Shown here: piece after piece, positions 1 to 4,630 of the stretch | How the letters are laid out: each line of letters starts with the position of its first letter | How positions within the stretch are numbered: position 1 is the stretch's first letter | DNA from: Candidatus Bipolaricaulota bacterium | Lineage (GTDB): Bacteria; Bipolaricaulota; Bipolaricaulia; Bipolaricaulales; Bipolaricaulaceae | Direction of reading: 5' to 3' | Assembly: GCA_021129895.1 (NCBI GenBank) | Contig: JAJOKL010000120.1 | Location: 1-5,747 of the forward strand | DNA length: 5,747 nucleotides | Notes under the pieces: generated by a model | Database searches by the model: none | Told to the model about the DNA's origin: nothing | What the model saw: only the letters and a program-made list of their open reading frames with translations | Position numbers and translations under genes: made by a program

Positions 1-199
1 CCAGGATGGCCACCCGTTCCCCGGGGCGGAAGATCGCATCCGGGGACTCGATCCCGATGGGGCTCTCCCAAGCGGCGGCGAACGCCTCCCGGAGCGGGAC
101 CACCGGAGCTGATTTGGGTTCCACCACAGAGAGGAGGTTTCCATCGGGTACCTGGAATGCGATCTTCCCTTGCCCGTAAGCCAGCTGGAACTCGGCCAT
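1..199 (-). CDS. LarA-like nickel-dependent lactate racemase family protein, N-terminal part only
   Basis: The minus strand reads from an ATG at 199-197 to the window edge without a stop, about 66 residues. It begins MAEFQLAYGQGKIAFQVPDG and later has LLSVVEPK, then ESPIGIESPD and FRPGERVAIL near the edge. That succession (Y-G-G near the start, a PDxxLL segment, an EPK segment, a PIG motif, then a PGxRVAI strand) is how LarA/DUF2088 proteins start. Known family members interconvert lactate enantiomers using a nickel-pincer cofactor, but many homologues act on other 2-hydroxy acids, so the substrate is not assigned. The family is about 420 residues, so only about 15 percent is here and the catalytic His and Lys residues are outside. 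No purine-rich ribosome binding site precedes the ATG. A TACAAT box lies 10 bases upstream, so the message may be leaderless. It is divergent from metK. I recognised this by motif memory, not a search. Confidence 0.7.
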   Translation of the reverse strand, partial: MAEFQLAYGQGKIAFQVPDGNLLSVVEPKSAPVVPLREAFAAAWESPIGIESPDAIFRPGERVAIL

Positions 200-209
200 G
201 GTGGGGAGG

Positions 210-215
210 ATTGTA
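210..215 (-). promoter_or_regulatory. -10 box of the LarA-like gene, probable leaderless start
   Basis: On the minus strand TACAAT (5 of 6 matches to TATAAT) is followed by 10 pyrimidine-rich bases and then the ATG at 199. Transcription would begin within a few bases of the start codon. No convincing -35 hexamer is found 16-18 bases upstream; that stretch is only CGCCCC-like. The assignment rests on the -10 match, its position and the missing Shine-Dalgarno sequence. Confidence 0.4.
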
Positions 216-220
216 ACCGC

Positions 221-249
221 TTGCGTCCCCCAGGGGCGGGGCCTACCAT
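221..249 (+). promoter_or_regulatory. Candidate metK promoter
   Basis: TTGCGT at 221-226 and TACCAT at 244-249 are separated by exactly 17 bases, a reasonable housekeeping-sigma pair. Initiation would fall near 256, leaving a leader of roughly 190 bases before the metK GTG. The proposed start coincides with the left edge of the 256-299 hairpin. It lies back to back with the minus-strand TACAAT at 210-215, so the two genes would share a divergent control region. It is a sequence match only. Confidence 0.4.
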
Positions 250-255
250 CAACGG

Positions 256-299
256 TCAAATTGCACCCCGGTTCCGTGAACCGGGTGAGGCAATTTTGA
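256..299 (+). promoter_or_regulatory. Long stem-loop at the 5' end of the metK leader
   Basis: An almost continuous hairpin. The outer arm TCAAATTGC (256-264) pairs with GCAATTTTGA (290-299) with one bulged base. The inner arm 265-274 pairs with 278-286 with one bulged C (269), closing on a 3-base loop, CGT (275-277). Bases 287-289 (GAG) are left unpaired between the two arms. On the DNA the symmetry extends outward to CCATCAA (246-252) and TTGATGG (303-309). If transcription starts near 256 the outermost left arm is not transcribed, which frees AAGTTTG (299-305) to pair with CAAACTT (403-409) and enclose the middle of the leader. The pairing is read directly from the sequence; a regulatory role is inferred. 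No known SAM riboswitch class was recognised. Confidence 0.5.
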
Positions 300-412
300 A
301 GTTTGATGGAAAAAGAAACCAGTTGCTGCCTTTTGAGCCTGAGAGTACCTGTGTAACCCAGGAAGTGGGACGGTGAAAGAGGGAGGGGAAAAGACGGCTA
401 CCCAAACTTGGA

Positions 413-438
413 TCCTTACGGATCCGGATTCGTAAGGA
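413..438 (+). promoter_or_regulatory. Hairpin sequestering the metK Shine-Dalgarno sequence
   Basis: Bases 413-423 pair with 428-438 as an 11-bp stem with one G-U pair (421 with 430) and a CCGG tetraloop (424-427). The right arm contains most of TAAGGAGG (433-440), a near-perfect match to the 3' end of 16S rRNA lying 4 bases before the metK GTG. In the folded state the ribosome site would be blocked. A competing stem of GGATCC (410-415) with GGATCC (420-425), loop TTAC, uses part of the same left arm and would leave the Shine-Dalgarno free. Two mutually exclusive stems over a ribosome site is the usual layout of a translational switch. What triggers it is not known. Confidence 0.6.
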
Positions 439-444
439 GGTGCG

Positions 445-1644
445 GTGCGCTCTAAGCTGATAACCTCGGAGTCGGTTACCGAAGGGCATCCGGACAAGAT
501 CGCCGATCGGATCTCGGATGCGGTGCTGGACGCCGTCTTGGCCCAGGACCCGCAGGGGCGGGTGGCCTGCGAGACGTTCGTGATGCAGGGGCTGGTGTTG
601 GTGGGTGGGGAGATCGCCACCGAGGCCCACATCCAGCCGGAGCGGATCGCCCGCCGGGTGATCCAGGAGATCGGGTACACCGACCCGGATTACGGCCTAT
701 CCCACGAGGCCTGCGCGGTGGTGAATGCCCTCAGGCAGCAGTCCCCGGACATCGCCCAGGCGGTGCTGCACGCCGTGGAATCCCGGGCCGGCTCGGCGGA
801 TCGTTACGATCTCATCGGGGCCGGGGATCAAGGGACCATGTTCGGTTATGCCACGGCAGAGCCCCCCGAGTACATGCCCCTCCCCATCACCATGGCCCAC
901 AAGCTGGCCCGGCGCCTGGCCGAGGTGAGAAAGGACGGCTCCCTCCCCTATCTGCGGCCGGACGGGAAGACCCAGGTGACGGTGGAGTACGAGGGCAAAA
1001 AGCCGGTGCGGGCCCATACGGTACTGATCGCCGCCCAGCACGCCCCGGAGGTGGACCTGGCGGAGCTCTCCTCCGACATCCGGCGGCTGGTGGTGGAGCC
1101 GGTGCTGGACGGTTGGCTGGACGAGGACACCGAGGTCCTGGTGAACACCTCAGGGCGGTTCGTGGTGGGGGGGCCGGCCTCGGATACCGGTATGACCGGC
1201 CGCAAGATCATCGTGGACACCTACGGGGGGTATGGGTCCCACGGGGGCGGGGCCTTCTCCGGCAAGGACCCCACCAAGGTGGACCGGTCCGGGTCCTACA
1301 TGGCCCGCTACGTGGCAGTAAACGTGGTGGCGGCGGGTTTGGCCAAGGAGTGCGAGATCCAGATCGCCTATGCCATCGGCCGGGCCCATCCCCTGGCGGT
1401 GAACGTGGACACGTTCGGCACCGGAGCGCTGTCCGACGACGAGCTGCGGGCGGTGATCCTCAAGGTATTCGACTTCCGCCCGGCGGCCATCATCGAGCGG
1501 CTGGACCTCAGGCGTCCCATCTACGAGCCCTTATCCTGCTACGGCCATTTCGGCAGGGTGGACCTGGCCCCGAGTTGGGAGGCGGCCGACCGGGTGGAGG
1601 ACCTCCGGCGGGCGGCGGCGGAGAGGACCCGCAGGCTGGTGTAG
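445..1644 (+). CDS. metK: S-adenosylmethionine synthetase (methionine adenosyltransferase)
   Basis: Cytoplasmic enzyme making S-adenosylmethionine from methionine and ATP, releasing phosphate and pyrophosphate. The product is 399 residues, normal for the family. Visible signatures are SESVTEGHPDKIAD (8-21, with His15 and Asp17 of the ATP/Mg site), QSPDI (99-103) in the mobile active-site loop, GAGDQGTMFGYA (125-136), SDTGMTGRKIIVDTYGG (246-262) and the glycine-rich GGGAFSGKDPTKVDRS (267-282). All three alpha/beta repeats appear intact. The start is GTG at 445, chosen because TAAGGAGG at 433-440 sits 4 bases upstream and the MRSKLITSESV beginning fits the family start. The ribosome site lies inside a stable hairpin, so translation is probably controlled by leader folding. 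A small ribbon-helix-helix-like gene follows after 2 bases and is likely co-transcribed. Confidence 0.97.
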   Translation: MRSKLITSESVTEGHPDKIADRISDAVLDAVLAQDPQGRVACETFVMQGLVLVGGEIATEAHIQPERIARRVIQEIGYTDPDYGLSHEACAVVNALRQQSPDIAQAVLHAVESRAGSADRYDLIGAGDQGTMFGYATAEPPEYMPLPITMAHKLARRLAEVRKDGSLPYLRPDGKTQVTVEYEGKKPVRAHTVLIAAQHAPEVDLAELSSDIRRLVVEPVLDGWLDEDTEVLVNTSGRFVVGGPASDTGMTGRKIIVDTYGGYGSHGGGAFSGKDPTKVDRSGSYMARYVAVNVVAAGLAKECEIQIAYAIGRAHPLAVNVDTFGTGALSDDELRAVILKVFDFRPAAIIERLDLRRPIYEPLSCYGHFGRVDLAPSWEAADRVEDLRRAAAERTRRLV

Positions 1645-1646
1645 GG

Positions 1647-1877
1647 ATGGCAGGGAAGGGGAGCAGCGCCGACCGGGTGACCCTGAAGATCCCACGGCCG
1701 CTTTACCTAAAGCTGCGGCAGGTGATCCAGGGCACCGGCTTCCGGTCGGTGAACGAGTTCGTGGTGCACGTGCTGCGGGACCTGGTGGCGGAGCGGGGCA
1801 GCGAGCCCAGCGCCCTCACCCCGGAGGAGATCGCCGCCATCCGCCGCCGCTTGAGAAAGCTGGGCTACCTGGACTAG
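1647..1877 (+). CDS. Small ribbon-helix-helix (CopG-like) protein
   Basis: A 76-residue protein starting at ATG 1647, two bases after the metK stop. An open frame extends far upstream on this frame, but it only shadows metK; the ATG at 1647 is the natural start and suggests translational coupling, since no strong Shine-Dalgarno sequence is visible. Residues 10-16 (RVTLKIP) look like the DNA-contacting beta strand, 17-31 the first helix, and 34-50 (SVNEFVVHVLRDLVAER) the second helix after a GF-S-V turn, matching a ribbon-helix-helix fold. The C-terminal tail LTPEEIAAIRRRLRKLGYLD is a charged helix outside the core. Such proteins bind DNA as dimers, but no target is shown. It could regulate metK or be a general small DNA-binding protein. 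Its last four bases overlap the end of thrS on the opposite strand. Confidence 0.75.
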   Translation: MAGKGSSADRVTLKIPRPLYLKLRQVIQGTGFRSVNEFVVHVLRDLVAERGSEPSALTPEEIAAIRRRLRKLGYLD

Positions 1878-3790
1878 AGCTCGGGCGTCTTTCTTTCGAT
1901 CCGGTCCCGGATGCGGGCGATGATCTCCTCCAAGTCCTGGGCCCCCAGGTCCTCGCCGGTCCTGAGCCTGAGCGCGGCCTTCCCGGCCTCAGCCTCCCGG
2001 GCCCCACATACCAGCATGTAGGGGATCTTCTGGAGCTGGGCCTCCCGGATGAGGTAGCGCAGGGTCTTGCCTCCCCGGGTCCAGGCCTCGGCCCGGATCC
2101 CGGCAGCCCGGAGCCTTCCCGCCACCCCTTCCGCGTAGGGGATCTGCTCCTCGGTGATGGGCAGCACCGCTGCCTGTACCGGGGCAAGCCACGGCGGGAA
2201 CGCGCCCCCGTAGTGCTCGATCAGGATCCCGAAGAACCGCTCCAGGGACCCGAGCAGGGCCCGGTGGATCATGTACGGCCGGTGCTCCCGGCCGTCCTCG
2301 CCCACGTAGGTCATGTCGAACCGCTCCGGCAGGTTGAAGTCGAACTGGATGGTGGTGAGCTGCCAGGCCCGCCTGAGGGAGTCCTCGATGTCGATGTCGA
2401 TCTTGGGCCCGTAGAAGGCCCCCTCCCCCTCCTTGACGTCGTAGTCCAAGCCCTCGGCCTCGATGGCCCGCCGAAGGGCGTCGGTAGCCAGGTCCCAGGC
2501 CTCCGGGACCCCCACGTACTTGGCCGGCCGGGTGGAAAGATGCGCGGCGAACTGGGTGAACCCGAACGTGCGCAGGATGTCCAGGGCGAACCTGAGCACC
2601 ACCCTGATCTCATCCTCAACCTGGTCCGGGCGGCAGATGATGTGGGCGTCGTCCTGGGTGAACCCCCGCACCCGCAGAAGCCCATGCAGCACCCCGGAGC
2701 GCTCGAACCTGTACACGGTGCCCAGCTCCGCGTAGCGGATGGGGAGCTCGCGGTAGGAGCGGGTGCGGGAGTTGTAGATGGCGATGTGGAACGGGCAGTT
2801 CATGGGCTTGATGTAGAACTCCTGGCCCTCGATGTCCATGGGGGCGTACATCCCCTCCCGGTAGAAGTCCAGGTGCCCGGACTGTTGCCAAAGGCGAGCC
2901 CGGCCGATGTGGGGGGTGTAGAGGAGCTGGTAGCCAGCCGCGAAGTGCCGCTCCTTCCAGAAGGTCTCGATCTCGTGCCGTACCCGGGCGCCCTTGGGGT
3001 GCCACAGCACCAGCCCCGCCCCGATGGAGTCGTTGTGGATGGAGTACAGGTCCAGCTCCGGCCCCAGCCGGCGATGGTCCCGCCGCCGCGCCTCCTCCCG
3101 CCAGCGCAGGTGCTCTTCCAGCGCCTCGGCGGAGGGGAAGGCGGTGCCGTAGATGCGGGTGAGCATCACCCGGGTGGAGTCGCCCCGCCAGTAGGCCCCG
3201 GCCAGGTCCAGCAGCTTGAAGTGCTTCACCAAGCCGGTGGAAGGCAGGTGCGGCCCCCGACACAGGTCCATGAACTCCCCCTGCTTGTAGAAGGAGATCT
3301 CTTGGTCCGGGATGTCCGAAATGAGCTCCAGCTTGTAGGACTCCCCCTCGTCCCGGAGGAGCTTTTCTGCCTCGGCCCGGGGGAGGTACACCCGCTCCAC
3401 CGGGTAGTCCTGGGCCACAATGCTTTTCATTTCCTCCTCGATGCGGGGGAGGTCATCCCGGGAGATGGCCTCCGGGAAGTCGAAGTCGTAGTAGAAGCCG
3501 TCGGAGATGGCCGGGCCGATGGCCAGCTTCACCCCCGGGAACAGGCGCTTAACCGCTTGGGCCAGGACGTGGGCCGCCGTGTGCCGCAGGATCTCCAGGG
3601 CCTCGGGGTCGGTGATGGTCAAGGCCTTGACCTCCCCGGTGGCGGGGAGGGGATCGCGGATATCGTGGAGTTCACCGTCATGCAGCGCCCCCACGATCTC
3701 GTCGGCGAGCCCCTGCTGCCGGAGGAGCTCCTCCAGGCTCACCCCGGTGGCCTCCAGTTGACTTTCCTGCGGCAAGATCACTTTGGCCAT
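1874..3790 (-). CDS. thrS: Threonyl-tRNA synthetase
   Basis: Charges tRNA-Thr with threonine in the cytoplasm. The product is 638 residues, the usual bacterial full length. An N-terminal TGS-like domain occupies about 1-60 and is rather divergent. The editing domain that removes mischarged serine follows, with HTAAH (His70, His74) and CRGPH (Cys177, His181). The class II catalytic core spans about 245-535, with motif 2 around RFERSGVLHGLLRVRGFTQD (361-380) and expected zinc ligands Cys332 (in MNCPFH), His383 and His509. Motif 3 is in HRALLGSLERFFGILIEHYG (509-528). The anticodon-binding domain covers about 535-638. The start is ATG at 3790, preceded on the minus strand by GAGGAGG (3803-3797) six bases away. 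The upstream region is heavily structured but shows no recognisable T-box motif. It converges on the metK operon with a 4-base overlap. Confidence 0.97.
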   Translation of the reverse strand: MAKVILPQESQLEATGVSLEELLRQQGLADEIVGALHDGELHDIRDPLPATGEVKALTITDPEALEILRHTAAHVLAQAVKRLFPGVKLAIGPAISDGFYYDFDFPEAISRDDLPRIEEEMKSIVAQDYPVERVYLPRAEAEKLLRDEGESYKLELISDIPDQEISFYKQGEFMDLCRGPHLPSTGLVKHFKLLDLAGAYWRGDSTRVMLTRIYGTAFPSAEALEEHLRWREEARRRDHRRLGPELDLYSIHNDSIGAGLVLWHPKGARVRHEIETFWKERHFAAGYQLLYTPHIGRARLWQQSGHLDFYREGMYAPMDIEGQEFYIKPMNCPFHIAIYNSRTRSYRELPIRYAELGTVYRFERSGVLHGLLRVRGFTQDDAHIICRPDQVEDEIRVVLRFALDILRTFGFTQFAAHLSTRPAKYVGVPEAWDLATDALRRAIEAEGLDYDVKEGEGAFYGPKIDIDIEDSLRRAWQLTTIQFDFNLPERFDMTYVGEDGREHRPYMIHRALLGSLERFFGILIEHYGGAFPPWLAPVQAAVLPITEEQIPYAEGVAGRLRAAGIRAEAWTRGGKTLRYLIREAQLQKIPYMLVCGAREAEAGKAALRLRTGEDLGAQDLEEIIARIRDRIERKTPEL

Positions 3791-3880
3791 CCCATTCCTC
3801 CTCGACCCAGGATTGCCGCTAAACTTATCAGCTCCTCAAATCTTCTACAACCGCGGGCTGGAGGTTGACGTGCGTGTTCT

Positions 3881-3997
3881 GGCTCCTCGCTGTTTGACGT
3901 GGCTAAGGTTCGACCATTGGCCCTTCTAAGCCCCTCCCATCAAGGGGGGCAACCCGCAACTGCCCTCCTGGGTGCCCACACAAGGTGGCGAGGAGCC
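3881..3997 (-). ncRNA. Structured element in the thrS-arsR intergenic region (strand uncertain)
   Basis: A perfect 10-base inverted repeat, GGCTCCTCGC (3881-3890) and GCGAGGAGCC (3988-3997), closes a 117-base segment. Inside it, on plus-strand numbering, GGCTAAGGT (3901-3909) pairs with ACC-A-TTGGCC (3913-3922) around a TCG loop; CCTCCC (3933-3938) pairs with GGGGGG (3944-3949) around ATCAA; and GGGCAACCC (3947-3955) pairs with GGGTGCCC (3970-3977) with one bulged A, competing with the previous stem. This is a multi-branched fold with alternatives. The strand is set to minus because a thrS leader is the simplest explanation, but the symmetry works on both strands and a separate small RNA is possible. 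I recognise no T-box, signal recognition particle RNA, 5S rRNA or tmRNA motif in it. The rest of the gap (3791-3880) holds the thrS ribosome site and nothing else I can name. Confidence 0.45.
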
Positions 3998-4041
3998 TGA
4001 AAAGGTCGACGGTGGATGCGGTTCACCGGACTTGGTTCAGG
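3996..4041 (-). repeat. Second imperfect hairpin in the thrS leader region
   Basis: CCTGAA (3996-4001) pairs with TTCAGG (4036-4041), and inside it CGGTG (4010-4014) pairs with CACCG (4024-4028), with a short GTC/GAC match between. It abuts the closing stem of the 3881-3997 element, sharing CC at 3996-3997. If a minus-strand message starts near 4036-4040, this would be the first structure in the thrS leader. No U-run follows on either strand, so it is not an obvious terminator. Confidence 0.4.
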
Positions 4042-4042
4042 G

Positions 4043-4048
4043 ATTTTA
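4043..4048 (-). promoter_or_regulatory. thrS: Weak candidate -10 box for thrS
   Basis: TAAAAT on the minus strand matches 5 of 6 positions of TATAAT and would start a thrS message of about 250 leader bases. The expected -35 position holds only GAATTT or AATTTT, so support is weak. It sits right beside the inverted repeat proposed as the ArsR operator (4049-4071), so the regulator could in principle affect thrS as well. Confidence 0.25.
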
Positions 4049-4071
4049 GAATTTCAAAAACTTGAAAATTC
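4049..4071. promoter_or_regulatory. Probable ArsR-family operator
   Basis: GAATTTCAA (4049-4057) and TTGAAAATTC (4062-4071) form an imperfect AT-rich inverted repeat with a 4-base centre (AAAC) and one extra A in the right arm. It stands out in a GC-rich setting and its right arm contains the -35 hexamer of the downstream promoter. Binding there would block RNA polymerase, the usual mode of ArsR-family self-repression. This is inferred from symmetry and position. Confidence 0.45.
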
Positions 4072-4089
4072 CCCTGGCCCGGTTACACT
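4062..4089 (+). promoter_or_regulatory. Promoter of the arsR-glutaredoxin-PDO operon
   Basis: TTGAAA (4062-4067) and TACACT (4084-4089) are 16 bases apart, a good housekeeping-sigma pair. Only six bases (CCCACC) separate the -10 box from the GTG at 4096, and no Shine-Dalgarno sequence is present. Transcription should therefore begin at or next to the start codon, giving a leaderless message. The -35 overlaps the operator-like repeat. Confidence 0.65.
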
Positions 4090-4095
4090 CCCACC

Positions 4096-4362
4096 GTGGA
4101 GCTAAAACAGCTGGCGCCGACCTTCTCCGCCCTGGGAAACGAGGACCACCTGCGGATCCTGGGGCTGCTCCTGTCCGGAAAGCTCCTAAGCTGCGGGGAG
4201 ATCGCCCACGATCTGGGGCTGTCCGGGCCGGCGCTCTCCTATCACCTCCGCACCCTGGAAGGGGCGGGGCTGATTGAGCGCACCCGCCGGGGCCGCACCA
4301 GATGCTTATCCCTCCCCCCCGGTTGGGGGAGCTGCTGCGGGCGGAGGTGCTGCGCGGGCTGA
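4096..4362 (+). CDS. ArsR-family winged-helix regulator with a C-terminal frame disruption
   Basis: The frame from GTG 4096 gives 88 residues. Residues 6-75 are a clear ArsR-type winged helix: ALGNEDHLRILGLLL at the start, a recognition helix in GLSGPALSYHLRTLEGAGLI (41-60), and a wing through RTRRGRTRCL (62-71). The classic metal motif ELCVCDL is not kept; the matching stretch is LLSCGEIA with one cysteine, Cys33, and a second, Cys70, lies after the wing. After Pro75 the frame becomes an unlikely GWGSCCGRRCCAG ending at 4362. In the -1 frame the DNA continues as RLGELLRAEVLRGLTREIED and stops at 4388. That is a proper dimerisation helix, giving 98 residues and an 11-base overlap with the next gene. 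The break lies at a C7 run. Family members are usually repressors released by metals, thiols or reactive sulfur. The signal here is not known; a redox signal is inferred from the neighbours. Confidence 0.75.
   Translation: MELKQLAPTFSALGNEDHLRILGLLLSGKLLSCGEIAHDLGLSGPALSYHLRTLEGAGLIERTRRGRTRCLSLPPGWGSCCGRRCCAG
4314..4320 (+). other. C7 homopolymer at the arsR frame break
   Basis: Seven consecutive C bases are read as the last base of CTC followed by CCC CCC, which has the form of a -1 slippage heptamer. Slipping back one base, or adding one C, joins the winged-helix domain to the -1 frame ending at 4386-4388. The run also lies in a perfect 7-bp hairpin, CTCCCCC (4312-4318) with GGGGGAG (4325-4331), of the kind that can cause base-calling or polymerase errors. 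Error, slippage and phase variation cannot be told apart here. Confidence 0.7.
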
Positions 4363-4377
4363 CCCGGGAGATAGAAG

Positions 4378-4617
4378 ATGGAGCATGAGGTGATCGTCTA
4401 CACCACCCCCACCTGCCCGTGGTGCCAAGTGGTGAAACGCTATCTGGAGGAACGGAACATCCCCTACCGGGAGGTGGACGTGTCCACGGATATGGAGGCG
4501 GCCATGGAGATTATCAGGAAGTCCGGGCAGCAAGGGGTACCGGTGGTGGAGATCGACGGGGAGATCGTGGTGGGGTTCGACCGAGAACGCATCGACGCCC
4601 TGCTGGGACTCCACTAA
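4378..4617 (+). CDS. Small glutaredoxin-like protein (YruB/NrdH type, CPWC)
   Basis: A 79-residue single-domain thioredoxin-fold protein with VIVYTTPTCPWCQ at 5-17. The redox pair is Cys13 and Cys16 in a CPWC motif, and the cis-proline is Pro55 in QQGVPVVEIDGEIVVGFD (51-68), whose GVPV-IDGE-VVGFD ending is typical of the YruB/NrdH-like glutaredoxins. These proteins reduce disulfides in the cytoplasm and often take electrons from thioredoxin reductase rather than glutathione. No signal peptide is visible. The start ATG at 4378 has GGGAG (4366-4370) seven bases upstream and overlaps the -1-frame end of arsR by 11 bases, pointing to translational coupling. PDO follows after 13 bases. The specific substrate is unknown. 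Confidence 0.9.
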   Translation: MEHEVIVYTTPTCPWCQVVKRYLEERNIPYREVDVSTDMEAAMEIIRKSGQQGVPVVEIDGEIVVGFDRERIDALLGLH

Positions 4618-4630
4618 AAAGGGGGACACA

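Noticed and set aside
170..376. 68-residue plus-strand open frame across the larA-metK gap.
   Set aside because: No ribosome site, overlaps both promoter candidates and the leader hairpin, and its composition is unlike a protein; the other strand of its beginning is LarA-like coding.
1113..1646. N-terminal extension of the small ribbon-helix-helix gene into metK.
   Set aside because: The translation there is Gly/Arg-rich frame shadow; the recognisable domain begins after the ATG at 1647.
2213..3868. 551-residue plus-strand open frame opposite thrS.
   Set aside because: It is the antisense shadow of the well-supported thrS gene, favoured by high GC, and its translation is low-complexity Gly/Val/Pro/Leu-rich.
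3865..3899. Two TTGACG hexamers (3865-3870, 3894-3899) as plus-strand -35 boxes for an RNA at 3881-3997.
   Set aside because: No acceptable -10 box lies 16-18 bases downstream of either.
3947..3977. GGCAACC...GGTGCC on the plus strand resembles the P3 stem of SAM-I and SAM-IV riboswitches, and CCCGCAACTG at 3953-3962 resembles a cobalamin riboswitch segment.
   Set aside because: The other core elements of either class are not seen nearby, and the next plus-strand gene has its own leaderless promoter at 4062-4089, so it would not be controlled by this element.
3791..4040. T-box leader for thrS on the minus strand.
   Set aside because: No AGGGTGG-ACCGCG antiterminator motif, no recognisable Stem I motifs and no terminator hairpin with U-run before thrS.
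4320..4366. Downstream pseudoknot or stem stimulating ribosomal frameshifting at the C7 run.
   Set aside because: Only a weak 4-bp stem (4355-4358 with 4363-4366) about 35 bases away was found, too distant and weak for a standard stimulator, so slippage or sequencing error is favoured.
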